A stretch of DNA of 64,000 nucleotides from Propionibacteriaceae bacterium ZF39 (GTDB lineage Bacteria > Actinomycetota > Actinomycetes > Propionibacteriales > Propionibacteriaceae), in contig CP154795.1 of NCBI GenBank assembly GCA_039565995.1, forward strand, positions 3,658,001-3,722,000, given 5' to 3'. The notes under the pieces were generated by a model. It saw only the letters and a list, made by a program, of their open reading frames with translations, had not been told where the DNA came from and searched no databases. Shown here piece after piece: positions 8,743 through 17,419 of the stretch (the stretch's first letter is position 1; every line of letters starts with the position of its first letter). Position numbers and translations under genes: made by a program.

Positions 8743-9506
8743 GCGACGACGTCCAGCTCGCACGAACCGAGTTGCGGGGACCACACCTCGAGGCGGGTGC
8801 CGACCACCAGATCCACCGGCGCGGTGGCGCCACCGGTCAGCACGATCATGCCCTCGTGCAGCGAGGCGCCCGATTCGGCGAGCCGGCGTACCAGGAACGC
8901 CACACTCTCCGCCGGCGAACCGAACACGACCCGGCCACTGGCCGACCGTTCCTCGGCGCCGTCGATGCGCATCGTGAGCTCGAAGTCGACCGGGTCGCCG
9001 ACACAGCGGTGGAACTCCCCGAGCTGATAGCCGGCCGCCGACGACGAATCGGCCGTGTTGTCGACGAACGCGAACCGATAGCTCTCCCAGCGCGGGTCGA
9101 CAATCTCCAGGGACACGGCCCACTCCCCCGATTCGGCGACCTCGGCGGCGGTGACATTGCCGGAGAGCGTGCGCCCGGCGCGGTAGGCGAACTCGGGCTC
9201 GGCCTTGGGGTGGATTCGTTCGGCCATCGATAGGGTGCCATCGCATTCCATCCCGGCCCAGAGCGAGCCGTGGTTGGGCTGGTCGATGCCGAGGGCCTCG
9301 CGCATGGCCGAGGAGGTCCAACCGAGCTTGTAGCCGACGCGGCGCTCACCGCGGGCCAACCGGCGGGCATCACGGGCGCCGGCGATGGCCCAGGCGTCGG
9401 ATTCTGTCAGCCCTTCGGGGCGGGATGAGAGGGTGGGGACGCCGACAGCAGTACGCTCGGCGGTCTCGAGTTCGTCAACGATTCGTTCGATGGCGCTGGA
9501 GTCCAT
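8739..9506 (-). CDS. 2-keto-4-pentenoate hydratase / fumarylacetoacetate-hydrolase-fold enzyme (MhpD-like)
   Basis: The protein of 255 residues matches the MhpD/XylJ/HpaH hydratase family, which adds water to 2-hydroxypenta-2,4-dienoate in meta-cleavage pathways. Recognisable segments are GYKLGWTSSAMREALGI, the metal-binding AEPEFAYRAG (conserved Glu pair) and LTGGATAPVDLVVG near the end. I start it at the ATG giving MDSSAIERIVDEL, because longer starts run into the divergent exporter gene. The mhpABC genes lie 35 kb away and lack a hydratase, so this could supply that step; decarboxylase use is the main alternative. Confidence 0.85.
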   Translation of the reverse strand: MDSSAIERIVDELETAERTAVGVPTLSSRPEGLTESDAWAIAGARDARRLARGERRVGYKLGWTSSAMREALGIDQPNHGSLWAGMECDGTLSMAERIHPKAEPEFAYRAGRTLSGNVTAAEVAESGEWAVSLEIVDPRWESYRFAFVDNTADSSSAAGYQLGEFHRCVGDPVDFELTMRIDGAEERSASGRVVFGSPAESVAFLVRRLAESGASLHEGMIVLTGGATAPVDLVVGTRLEVWSPQLGSCELDVVA

Positions 9507-9552
9507 GAGCCATTGGACCACTCCGCTCACTGGCCTGCCACACTGGGCGGCC

Positions 9553-10476
9553 ATGAGCACCCAACCGCTGCGGGCCTATGGGCTCGTGCTCGCCGGCGCA
9601 GCCTGCCTGTCGTTCTCGGCGATCGTCGTGAAGATCGCGGGCGTCGACGCCGCGACGACGGCCTTCCTGCGGTGCGCGATCGCAGTGGTGGTGCTGTTGC
9701 CGATGGCCTGGGCAGAGGTACGCCGGGAGGGCCGGTTGGCGGCGCGTGGTTGGTGGTTCGCTGCGGCGGCCGGGGCCGCGCTGGGTGTCGACTACATCCT
9801 GTGGACCGAGAGCATCTTCCGGGTCGGTGCCGGCATCGCGACGGTGTTGATCAATGTGCAGGTGCTGGTGCTTCCGCTGCTGGCGCTGATCGTCGAGCGG
9901 GAGCCGATCGGGCGGCGGTTCCTGTGGGCGCTGCCCGCGATGCTGATCGGGATCGGGCTCGTGGGCGGCTTGGCCGCAGGCGCGGCCGGGGGTCGCTCGG
10001 GCTCGGCCCCGGCCGGGTCGAACGCCTATGTGTTCGGAGTGGTGGCCGGCGTGGTCGCCGGGGTCTGTTATGGCATCTATCTCTATCTGTCGCGCCGCGC
10101 CGGGAAACTGCAGCCGCGGTTGACGGTGACCCAGTTGTGCGTGGCGACGGCCGCGGCCAGTGCATCGTCGGCGCTGCTGTCACCTTTGGGGAGTGGGCTC
10201 CACCTGGGGCGACTCACGTGGCAGCAGTGGGCCCTGATGGTCGTCCTCGCCGTCGTCGGGCAGGTCATCTCCTGGCTGCTGATCCACCGCGGCTCGGCCG
10301 GGCTGCTGCCCCGGCAGACCGCCGCACTGCTTCTGGTCCAGCCCGTCATTGCCCTGGTGCTCGCTGCAGCGATCCTCGCCGAACGGCCCGCGGTGAGCCA
10401 ATGGCTGGGAGTTGCCCTCGTCCTCGCCGCCGTCGCCGTGGCCAACCGGGTGGTCTCCCTGGGGCGTCGCGCGTAG
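9553..10476 (+). CDS. EamA/DMT-family exporter
   Basis: This 307-residue inner-membrane protein has ten predicted hydrophobic helices arranged as two EamA repeats, as in the drug/metabolite transporter superfamily. The first helix begins AYGLVLAGAACLSFSAIVVK, and a charged loop lies between helices in each half. The ATG chosen gives a short N-terminus directly before helix 1. The gene is divergent from the hydratase with only 46 bp between starts, so both promoters must overlap. Substrate is unknown; members export amino acids, metabolites or drugs. Confidence 0.86.
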   Translation: MSTQPLRAYGLVLAGAACLSFSAIVVKIAGVDAATTAFLRCAIAVVVLLPMAWAEVRREGRLAARGWWFAAAAGAALGVDYILWTESIFRVGAGIATVLINVQVLVLPLLALIVEREPIGRRFLWALPAMLIGIGLVGGLAAGAAGGRSGSAPAGSNAYVFGVVAGVVAGVCYGIYLYLSRRAGKLQPRLTVTQLCVATAAASASSALLSPLGSGLHLGRLTWQQWALMVVLAVVGQVISWLLIHRGSAGLLPRQTAALLLVQPVIALVLAAAILAERPAVSQWLGVALVLAAVAVANRVVSLGRRA

Positions 10477-10542
10477 GGGCTGCAGTGAAGGTGCGGCGCG
10501 GAGGCGCTCGGGTTCCCTGGGGTCTCTTCAGCTCCCGGATAT

Positions 10543-10631
10543 CTCTTCAGCTCCCGCTGACGTCTTGAGCTTGCGCCCCATCTCAATCAGCTTGCCCTCT
10601 CGTCTCCAGCGCCCCGTGCACCGGAGGCGGA
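10543..10631 (+). repeat. 89-bp dispersed intergenic repeat, copy A
   Basis: This segment matches, in inverted orientation, the segment 57296-57384, with 6 mismatches over 89 bases and no gaps. It includes the words TTCAGCTC, GAGCTTGC and CAGCTTGC, and ends in the first arm of a hairpin. A shorter extra copy of its left end (TCTCTTCAGCTCCCG) lies just upstream near 10523. It is non-coding and located downstream of a transporter gene. Confidence 0.9.
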
Positions 10632-10645
10632 CCTCCCGCACGGGG
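10612..10645 (+). terminator. Nested hairpin downstream of the EamA gene
   Basis: Outer arms CCCCGTGC and GCACGGGG are perfect. Inside them GGAGG and CCTCC pair around a CGGA loop. There is no T-run, so this is a stable structure that may act as a factor-dependent terminator or RNA stabiliser. Confidence 0.5.
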
Positions 10646-10678
10646 TGACCGCCTGACGGAACGCGTCACCTTCCGTTC

Positions 10679-10696
10679 ATTACCCGTCAGTAATAT
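10679..10696 (+). promoter_or_regulatory. Putative -10 element with overlapping palindrome before the SDR gene
   Basis: TAATAT is a good -10 candidate 31 bp before the SDR start. It overlaps the palindrome ATTAC-CCGTCA-GTAAT, which suits a TetR-type repressor. No such regulator gene is adjacent, and the -35 region is weak. Confidence 0.4.
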
Positions 10697-10726
10697 GCTT
10701 TCTGGACACCCGATCAGGAGGCCATC

Positions 10727-11638
10727 ATGCAGTTCCAGGACAAGGTTTTCGTCGTCACCGGCGGAGCAAACGGAATGGGCCGGGAGGTGGTGCTCGAGCT
10801 TCTCGCGCGCGGTGCTCGCGTCGCGGCCGTCGACCTGCAGAGCGACCCCCTCGGCGATGTGAAGGACCGCGTACGCCACCTCGGCGACCGCCTCACCATC
10901 CACCCGCTCGACATCACCGACCGCGCCGCCGTCGAGGCGCTGCCCGCGGCCGTCATCGCCGCTCACGGCCAGGTCGACGGCCTGCTCAATGTCGCCGGCA
11001 TCATCCAGCCGTTCGATCGGTTCGCCGAGCTCGATCGCTCCGTGATGGAGCGCGTCATGAACGTGAACTTCTGGGGCGTGATCAACACGTGCCAGGCGTT
11101 CCTGCCCGCGCTGCTCGAGCGCCCCGAGGCGTGCATCGTCAACGTGTCGAGCATGGGCGCCCTGGCGCCTGTTCCAGGCCAGACCATCTATGGCGCGAGC
11201 AAGGCGGCGCTGAAGCTGTTCACCGAGGGCCTGTACGCCGAACTCCGCGACACCAATGTCGACGTGACCATCGTCTTCCCCGGCGCGGTCCAGACCGAGA
11301 TCACCGCGAACTCGGGCGTCGAGATGCGCCGCACCGGCACCAGCTCCAAGGGCACCCCGAAGATGCTCAAGGCCAAGGACGCCGCACTGCAGATCCTCGC
11401 GGCCACCGAGAAGGGCGCCTATCGCGCGACCGTGGGCTCCGATGCCACGATGCTCGACCGGCTCTCGCGTCTCGCACCGCAGCGCGCGACCGACCTCATC
11501 GCCGACAAGATGAAGGCGCTGCTGGCCCCGTCGGCAGAACAGCGCTCCGAGTCCACCGAGTCAGCCGTCACGGTCGATCCGTCGCCCGCGGAGGAGCCGA
11601 CCCAGGAGCAGCCGCACGAGCCTCGGCACGCTGCCTGA
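10727..11638 (+). CDS. Short-chain dehydrogenase/reductase (classical SDR)
   Basis: This 303-residue oxidoreductase has the classical NAD(P) motif TGGANGMG near residue 11, a DL pair after the second strand (AAVDLQ, favouring NAD), the N-containing helix NVAG, and the catalytic set Ser in VNVSSMGA with Tyr and Lys in YGASKAAL. After the usual fold of about 250 residues it has a charged C-terminal tail of about 50 residues rich in Glu, Ser and Pro. The ATG is preceded by AGGAGG at good spacing. Substrate is unknown. It converges on the isoaspartyl peptidase gene with 4 bp between stops. Confidence 0.88.
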   Translation: MQFQDKVFVVTGGANGMGREVVLELLARGARVAAVDLQSDPLGDVKDRVRHLGDRLTIHPLDITDRAAVEALPAAVIAAHGQVDGLLNVAGIIQPFDRFAELDRSVMERVMNVNFWGVINTCQAFLPALLERPEACIVNVSSMGALAPVPGQTIYGASKAALKLFTEGLYAELRDTNVDVTIVFPGAVQTEITANSGVEMRRTGTSSKGTPKMLKAKDAALQILAATEKGAYRATVGSDATMLDRLSRLAPQRATDLIADKMKALLAPSAEQRSESTESAVTVDPSPAEEPTQEQPHEPRHAA

Positions 11639-11642
11639 TCAC

Positions 11643-12545
11643 TCAGATCCGGGTCACGACCTCGTCGCCGTCACGCCAGGCGGCCAGCATGGTGTCGCTG
11701 TTCATGGCGACCACGATGCGGCCGTCCGCGTCGACGGCGATGAGGGCACCCATGGCCTCCACGGCCCTGAGCTCACGCGCCACGGTCGCCTCGGCCGCAG
11801 CCGCCAGACCAAGCCCGCCATAGGCCATCCGGGCGTACACATCATGGGCGACCACCCCCGCCATGAACGCCTCCCCCACGCCCGTGCACGACACGGCGAC
11901 GACCCCGTCGCGCGCCCACGTGCCGGCGCCGATGATCGGGCTGTCACCCACCCGACCGTTGGCTTTGTTGGCCATGCCGCCCGTCGACGTGGCTGCGGCG
12001 AGCCGACCGTCCGCAGCGCGTGCGACCGCCCCGACGGTGCCGTGGGTGATGTGGGCGTTCGCCTTCTGCAGCCTGCGCAGCTGGGCAATCCGGGGCTCGG
12101 TGACGAACCAGTCCTGGCCCGCCTGCTCGATGCCCCACTCCTCCAGCAGTGACTGCGGTGGGTCGACGAGCAGGAGATGGGGCGTACGCTCCATGACCGC
12201 CCGCGCCAGGTCGACGGGGTGCCGCGCGTGCCGCGATACCGCGACCGCCCCCGCCCGGCCATCACCGGTCATGACCGACGCATCGAGTTCGGCGCGGCCG
12301 TCCGCGCTCAGGACCGCTCCCCGGCCGGCATTGAAGATCGGATCGTCCTCGAGTGCCTGCACGGCGGCGATCACCGCCTCCAGCGCCGGGCCGCCGTCGG
12401 CGAGCACCTTTTCACCGGCTTCATGGGCGGCGCGCAGTCCGGCGTGATAGCTCGCGAGCGTCTCTGCGGCCCCGTCGGTCTTCGGCCCACCGGCCCCGCC
12501 GTGAATCGCCAGGGCGTACGGGCGACTGGCTTCGATCTCGATCAT
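11643..12545 (-). CDS. iaaA: Isoaspartyl peptidase / plant-type L-asparaginase (Ntn hydrolase)
   Basis: The 300-residue precursor should cleave itself between Gly169 and Thr170 in the segment THGTVGAVARAADG, exposing the Thr nucleophile of an N-terminal-nucleophile hydrolase. Other family features are IHGGAGG near the start, NAGRGAVLSADG, and GDSPIIGAGTWA with SCTGVGE in the beta subunit. Its role is removal of isoaspartyl dipeptides from damaged proteins, with some asparaginase activity. The ATG lies 45 bp from the divergent hydrolase gene. Family assignment is firm; substrate preference is not. Confidence 0.92.
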   Translation of the reverse strand: MIEIEASRPYALAIHGGAGGPKTDGAAETLASYHAGLRAAHEAGEKVLADGGPALEAVIAAVQALEDDPIFNAGRGAVLSADGRAELDASVMTGDGRAGAVAVSRHARHPVDLARAVMERTPHLLLVDPPQSLLEEWGIEQAGQDWFVTEPRIAQLRRLQKANAHITHGTVGAVARAADGRLAAATSTGGMANKANGRVGDSPIIGAGTWARDGVVAVSCTGVGEAFMAGVVAHDVYARMAYGGLGLAAAAEATVARELRAVEAMGALIAVDADGRIVVAMNSDTMLAAWRDGDEVVTRI

Positions 12546-12590
12546 CGCGCCAGCCTAACCAGCCGGTTCGGGATGGGCGATGCTGGATGC

Positions 12591-13346
12591 ATGAGCTATC
12601 GATCTCCCGCAGAACAGGCCACCCTCGATCGCCTGCTGGCAGCCGACGTGGGGACGGGAAGGCTCGTCGCCTATGGGGACCATCCCGATCAGATCGTCGA
12701 ATGGTGGGGCGAGGAAGGACCCGTCGTGGCCCTCGTGCATGGCGGATACTTCCGCGCCGCCGTGGACCGCACACATGCTCGGCCCATGGCGGCGGCCATC
12801 GCCCAGCGTGGATACCGGGTGGCACTGGTGGAATATCGCCGCATCGCCGGAGAACCCGATGCCAGCCTCACCGATCTCCGGATCCTGGCTGAGAGGCTCC
12901 ACCGGGAGGGGCTTGCGGTCGGCGCCTGGATCGGTCACTCTGCCGGCGGGACGTTGGTCCTGTTGCTCGCGCTCAAGGGGCTGGGCACTCCGGCTCTTGC
13001 CCTGGCCCCCGTGGTCGACCTCGCACGCAACGCGGAGGCCGGGCTCGGTGACGACGCCGTCACCGAATGGATGGATGGGCTGCCGGGCGAGATCGACGGT
13101 TATCACCGGGTGGATCCGGCGCAGATCCTGTCCGAGAAAGGCTCACCGGATCTCACGACCCTGGGCATCAGGTTGCTGGTCCCGATGGATGACACCACGG
13201 TTCCGCCGGAGCACTGCAGTGATCTGGGGCTGCCATTCGTCGCCGTGCCCGGCGCGCATCACTTCGATGTCGTCGACCCCGAGTCGGAGCATTTCGGGAC
13301 CACGCTGGCCCTGATCAGGGAGCACGTCACACCCGGGACGGCCTGA
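12591..13346 (+). CDS. Alpha/beta hydrolase, kynurenine-formamidase-like
   Basis: The protein of 251 residues has the oxyanion element HGGYFRAAVDR near residue 50, the nucleophile elbow GHSAGG, an acidic residue in PMDDTTVPPEH, and the His in PGAHHFDVVD. This is a full catalytic triad. The HGGY(W/F)R form of the oxyanion element and the spacing resemble kynurenine formamidases and related esterases of tryptophan breakdown. No other kynurenine gene is here, so a general esterase is equally possible. I use the ATG giving MSYRSPAEQ; an ATG seven codons earlier in the same frame is also possible. Confidence 0.78.
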   Translation: MSYRSPAEQATLDRLLAADVGTGRLVAYGDHPDQIVEWWGEEGPVVALVHGGYFRAAVDRTHARPMAAAIAQRGYRVALVEYRRIAGEPDASLTDLRILAERLHREGLAVGAWIGHSAGGTLVLLLALKGLGTPALALAPVVDLARNAEAGLGDDAVTEWMDGLPGEIDGYHRVDPAQILSEKGSPDLTTLGIRLLVPMDDTTVPPEHCSDLGLPFVAVPGAHHFDVVDPESEHFGTTLALIREHVTPGTA

Positions 13347-13382
13347 AACAGCGCCCCTGGCAGCCGGTCAAGCAGCTGTCGC

Positions 13383-13520
13383 TCAGTGCTTGTTGATCTG
13401 GCGCGGGTTGTCGCGATGGCGCTTCGTCTCGGCCATCATCATCATGATCGGGGTGAAGAACACCAGGAGGAATCCCAGCACGCCGGGGATGATGAGCCAG
13501 ATGTGAAAGTTCGGTTCCAT
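13383..13520 (-). CDS. Small single-span membrane protein (45 aa)
   Basis: The reading frame begins with MEPNFHIW and contains one strongly hydrophobic helix (LIIPGVLGFLLVFFTPIMMM) followed by a basic tail with ETKRHRDNPRQ. An AGGGAG ribosome site sits at good distance from the ATG, which supports real translation. I do not recognise the family. It is transcribed away from the upstream hydrolase and stands alone. Confidence 0.6.
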   Translation of the reverse strand: MEPNFHIWLIIPGVLGFLLVFFTPIMMMMAETKRHRDNPRQINKH

Positions 13521-13587
13521 GGTCTGCTCCCTTGTGGGGCGGCCACGGATCCGGACCTTCCGGACGGGGCGCCTCGTCGCAGAGATA

Positions 13588-14502
13588 TTAACCCGGTTCG
13601 CCCCGGCATACGCCACCCAGGCGATCAATCAGCGTACGCCGCGCCTTCCGTCCCGTGCTCGTCGGGATGAACGGATAGACGTGCACCTGCCCGGCGGCCT
13701 CATAGAAGTCGAACTCCACGCGCGCGTCCCGGGCCCGTTGGATCAGGAGCCGGGCGTCGGGGGCAAGGATGTCGTAGGTCCCGGCGTACACGAGCAGCCG
13801 CCCGAGCCCCCGCAGATCGCCCATCACCGGACTGACCCGCTGATCGGTCACCGGCAGGTCGCCGCGCCAGATCTCGGAGAAGTACTGTCCGCCCGGCCTC
13901 GCGAGCCACGGGTCGTCGGGCTGGACCTCCGGGATTTCCGGGTTGCTCCAGCTCAGGTCGAGAGCCGGAGAGATGAGAGTGGTGAGCGGCAGCGTCTCGT
14001 CATGGCGATCCCGCAACTCCAGCGCCGTCGACAGCGAGATCTGGCCGCCCGCCGAGTCACCGGCCAGCAGCACGGTCCCGAACTCGGCGCGGCACTCGCG
14101 CACCAGGTCGACCATCTCGCCGATCACGACGTCGGCCGTCCCGAACGGGATCAGCGGATAGATCGGCACCACCACCGTGACCCCGGCCCGGGCGGCGATC
14201 GCACCGATCAGGCGCCAGTGCTCGGCGTGGATCTCGTTGACCCAGCCGCCTCCATGGGCATAGACCACGCAGCCGCGGGGCTCGCGCTCCTTCGGGGCGA
14301 TCCGATAGATCGGCCATCCGGCCCGACGGCCCGCGACGACGGTGACATCGTCGCGGAACCAGGACGGCGGGCCGTACGCCGCAGGGCGCGCGGCCATGTT
14401 CGCCACATGTTCGGCCGCATTCTCCTCGGAGATGAAGACATGGTTGAACCGCGCAGCCCGCAGCAGCGGGGGCACGAGCCGGTCGGGAATCGTGAAAGCC
14501 AC
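13588..14502 (-). CDS. Alpha/beta hydrolase of the hormone-sensitive-lipase (HSL) family
   Basis: This enzyme of 304 residues is an esterase with the HSL oxyanion motif HGGGW, the nucleophile motif GDSAGGQ, the acid in the AGTYDILAPDA segment and the His in GQVHVYPF. The frame is open far upstream through the neighbouring gene. A GTG 10 bases after the stop of the nitronate monooxygenase gene gives VAFTIPDRLVPPLL and a protein of normal length. It therefore follows that gene in one transcript. Physiological substrate is unknown; short-chain esters or lactones are likely. Confidence 0.84.
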   Translation of the reverse strand: MAFTIPDRLVPPLLRAARFNHVFISEENAAEHVANMAARPAAYGPPSWFRDDVTVVAGRRAGWPIYRIAPKEREPRGCVVYAHGGGWVNEIHAEHWRLIGAIAARAGVTVVVPIYPLIPFGTADVVIGEMVDLVRECRAEFGTVLLAGDSAGGQISLSTALELRDRHDETLPLTTLISPALDLSWSNPEIPEVQPDDPWLARPGGQYFSEIWRGDLPVTDQRVSPVMGDLRGLGRLLVYAGTYDILAPDARLLIQRARDARVEFDFYEAAGQVHVYPFIPTSTGRKARRTLIDRLGGVCRGEPG

Positions 14503-14512
14503 GGCCCCGACG

Positions 14513-15523
14513 TTATCCGAGCAGTCGATCCACGATCTCGGTGGCAGGTCCCGGCCGGGCCTCCTGCCAGGCCGTGCCGGCCCACAGATGGACGTGCTGC
14601 AGGTCGCCTGCGGCCGCGGCGGCCCGGCGGATGGGGGTGGTGACCTGGTTGACACCCGGGTACGCCGGTGGGGCGGTGGATCCGTATTCGTCCATGAACC
14701 GGTTGCGGAGCCCACGGGCCGGGCGACCCGAGAAGGCGCGTGTCACCGCGGTCTCGGTGAAGGCCGGGTCGACGAGGGCGGCCCGGTGAGCGGCGGACGT
14801 GCCGGCTTCGTCGGCCAACAGGAAGGCGGTGCCCACCTGGACCGCATCGGCGATCCGGAGTGCAGAAGTGACCATGACCGACGAACCCAGGCCACCGGCG
14901 GCGACCAGCGGGAGTTCGCTGGCGAGCTTGATCTCCGTGACGAGCTGCCCGAGGGAGGTCATCCCGGGCTCGGAGGCGCAGGCGAAGGTGGCCCGATGCC
15001 CGCCCGCCTCGGGACCCTGGACGATGAGCGCGTCGACGTCCGCGGCCTCGGCCCGGCCCGCGTCGTCGACGCAGGTCACTGTTGCGAGAACGGTCGTGCC
15101 GCGGTCGCGGAGCCGGCGTACCAGCGCGGGGTCCGGGCAACCGAACGTGAACGATACGAACGGCACCGGGTCGTCGAGCAGCGCCTCGACCTTCGACTCG
15201 AAGGCATCGTCGTCGGGGGTGGGATCGGGGAGGTCGGGTGCGCCCAGTTGCTCGGCGAGCGGCCGGAGTTCGTCGCGGTAGGCCCGGACCGCGTCCAGGT
15301 CACCCGGGTCGTCCTCGGGGACGAACAAGTTGACCCCGAACAGTCCGGCGGACGAGCGGGTCTCGGCGATCTGGTCCATGAGGTCGGCCACGGAGCGATA
15401 GCCCCCGGGCAGGAATCCGAGGGCTCCGGCTTGGGCGGCAGCGATGACGAGTTCGGGTGTCGAGGGACCGCCAGCCATGGGCGCGACCACGATCGGTTTG
15501 GTGAGGTCGAAGAGGGTCGGCAT
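14513..15523 (-). CDS. Nitronate monooxygenase / 2-nitropropane dioxygenase family flavoprotein
   Basis: This TIM-barrel FMN enzyme has 336 residues. The start PIVVAPMAGGPSTPELVIAA is the phosphate/flavin-binding strand of the family. GALGFLPGGY, the FTFGCPDPALV strand, the QGPEAGGHRA segment holding the active-site His, and AAGGL near residue 210 follow in order. Such enzymes oxidise propionate-3-nitronate or related nitro compounds; some act as enoyl reductases. The HSL-type esterase follows on the same strand. Confidence 0.88.
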   Translation of the reverse strand: MPTLFDLTKPIVVAPMAGGPSTPELVIAAAQAGALGFLPGGYRSVADLMDQIAETRSSAGLFGVNLFVPEDDPGDLDAVRAYRDELRPLAEQLGAPDLPDPTPDDDAFESKVEALLDDPVPFVSFTFGCPDPALVRRLRDRGTTVLATVTCVDDAGRAEAADVDALIVQGPEAGGHRATFACASEPGMTSLGQLVTEIKLASELPLVAAGGLGSSVMVTSALRIADAVQVGTAFLLADEAGTSAAHRAALVDPAFTETAVTRAFSGRPARGLRNRFMDEYGSTAPPAYPGVNQVTTPIRRAAAAAGDLQHVHLWAGTAWQEARPGPATEIVDRLLG

Positions 15524-15817
15524 AGTCCACTCTCACCCGGATCGCCCGCCAAGACTGGCAAAGAGGAAGTTTCCGCTTGCGAAATCTGGGCTTATGGGTT
15601 CGGTATTACAGCCGTGTGAGTTATCCCCGGAACTGTCCACAGGCTGTGGAAATCCGCTGGCGGCCTGTGCCGGTCGGGTCTATCCTGACGGGGTCCTGTT
15701 GTCGTCCCAGGCGAGGTCATCGTGCTCATTCGCGTCAGCGCCCCATTCCCCCGCTGATCCGACGCCTGCCGACTTCCGGCTCCGGGTCAGCTCATCCGCT
15801 GACGATCGGAGCCATTC

Positions 15818-17419
15818 ATGCCTGCACCCAGCATTCTTCTCGACAATCTCGGATTTGATTGGCCCAGTGGGGCCCGCGCCCTGGCAGGTCTCACGGCGGT
15901 GTTCGGCCCTGGCCGCACCGGACTGATCGGGGCCAACGGCAGCGGCAAATCCACGTTGCTCCGTCTCATCGTCGGGAAACTCCAGCCCACCCGGGGCACC
16001 ATCACGACCATCGGCGACGTCGACTACCTTCCCCAGAATTTGACGCTCCGCACCACCGATCGGGTGGTCGACCTGCTCGGTGTGAGATCTCGGCTGGAGG
16101 CACTGCGGGCCATCGAGGCCGGCCGCGTTGACCCCGAACTCTTCGACAGCGTCGGCGACGACTGGGATATCGAGGCCCGCGCCCGAGCCGTGCTCGACCA
16201 GATCGGCCTGGACGGAATCGGACTCGACCGGCCGATCGGGCAGTTGTCCGGCGGCGAAACCATGCTGGCCGCACTGGCCGGGCACCGGCTGGGTGGTGCG
16301 CCGATCGTGCTGCTCGACGAACCCACCAACAACCTGGATCGCGAGGCCCGGGGACGCTTCGCCGAGGCGGTGCAGGAATGGCGCGGGGCACTGGTCGTGG
16401 TCAGCCACGACACGGAACTGTTGGAGGTCATGGACGACACGGCGGAGCTGTATGCGGGTGAGCTGACCGTTTTCGGTGGGCCGTTCAGTGCCTATCGCGA
16501 ACACCTGATGCGCGAGCAGGAAGCGGCCGAACAGGCGCTGCGCACGGCAGAGCAGACGCTGCGCGCGGAGGAGCGCCAGCGGCGCGAGGCCGAGGTCAAA
16601 CTTGCCCGGCGGCAGCGATATGCCCGCACCGACTATCTCAACAAGCGCCGGCCCAAGATCATCATGAACACCCGGAAGTCCCAGGCCGAGAACTCCGCGG
16701 GCAAGCTCCGCGACGGACTGGACGCCCGCGTGGACACGGCCCGCGCGGACGTCGAGGCCCGGGAGCGCCGGGTACGCAACGAAGCGGGCGTACGCATCGA
16801 TCTGCCCGATCCGCGAGTGCCTGCAGGCCGGCGGTTGGCAGAAGTGCATCACGCCGATGGGGTCGAGGTGATCCAGGGACCCGAACGGATCGCGCTGACC
16901 GGGCGCAACGGGGTCGGGAAGACGCGGCTGTTGGAGACGTTGTTCGGGGCCGAGGTGCGCGGAGACGCATACGCGGTTGGGCTGACATCACGGATCGGTT
17001 ATCTGCCCCAGCGCCTGGACGGGCTGGTGGACGCCGAAACGGTGCTGGAGAACGTCCGCGCGGCGGCGCCGAGGGTCGTACCCGGCACGATCCGTGGGCA
17101 GCTGGCGCGGTTCGGGCTGCGTGGGGCCGAGGTCGATCGGCCGGTGGGGAGCATGTCGGGCGGCGAGAGGTTCCGCGTCGCGATCGCACGGTTGCTGCTC
17201 GCCGACCCGGCGCACCAGCTGCTGGTGCTCGACGAGCCGACCAACAACCTCGACTTTGACACTCGGGCGGCACTCGTCGATGCCCTCGGGTCCTATCGCG
17301 GTGGTCTGCTCGTGGTCAGCCACGATCCCGAGTTTCTCGGGGAGATCGGCATCGACGTGTGGCTCGAGATGACCGAGCCGGACCGGCTCAGCCCAGCGTC
17401 TCCTCTGTCGCCAGGATGA
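15818..17419 (+). CDS. ABC-F family ATPase (duplicated ABC domains, no membrane part)
   Basis: The 533-residue protein carries two ABC domains. The first has GANGSGKST, LSGGETMLAAL and VLLDEPTNNLD; the second has GRNGVGKTR, MSGGERFRVAI and VLDEPTNNLD. Between them lies a charged, probably helical linker rich in Arg and Glu (about residues 230-300) that would reach into the ribosome. ABC-F proteins act on translation, some protecting ribosomes from antibiotics and others rescuing stalled ribosomes. Sequence alone does not separate these. A GGAG site precedes the ATG. Its 3' end overlaps the convergent aminotransferase gene by 32 bp. Confidence 0.9.
   Translation: MPAPSILLDNLGFDWPSGARALAGLTAVFGPGRTGLIGANGSGKSTLLRLIVGKLQPTRGTITTIGDVDYLPQNLTLRTTDRVVDLLGVRSRLEALRAIEAGRVDPELFDSVGDDWDIEARARAVLDQIGLDGIGLDRPIGQLSGGETMLAALAGHRLGGAPIVLLDEPTNNLDREARGRFAEAVQEWRGALVVVSHDTELLEVMDDTAELYAGELTVFGGPFSAYREHLMREQEAAEQALRTAEQTLRAEERQRREAEVKLARRQRYARTDYLNKRRPKIIMNTRKSQAENSAGKLRDGLDARVDTARADVEARERRVRNEAGVRIDLPDPRVPAGRRLAEVHHADGVEVIQGPERIALTGRNGVGKTRLLETLFGAEVRGDAYAVGLTSRIGYLPQRLDGLVDAETVLENVRAAAPRVVPGTIRGQLARFGLRGAEVDRPVGSMSGGERFRVAIARLLLADPAHQLLVLDEPTNNLDFDTRAALVDALGSYRGGLLVVSHDPEFLGEIGIDVWLEMTEPDRLSPASPLSPG

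Noticed and set aside
15604-15660. DnaA-box-like words (TTATCCCC, TGTCCACAGGCTGTGGA) upstream of the ABC-F gene, as a possible replication origin
   Set aside because: Only one imperfect box and one short palindrome are present, with no dnaA, dnaN or AT-rich unwinding region nearby. The 294-bp gap otherwise shows no structure I can name.
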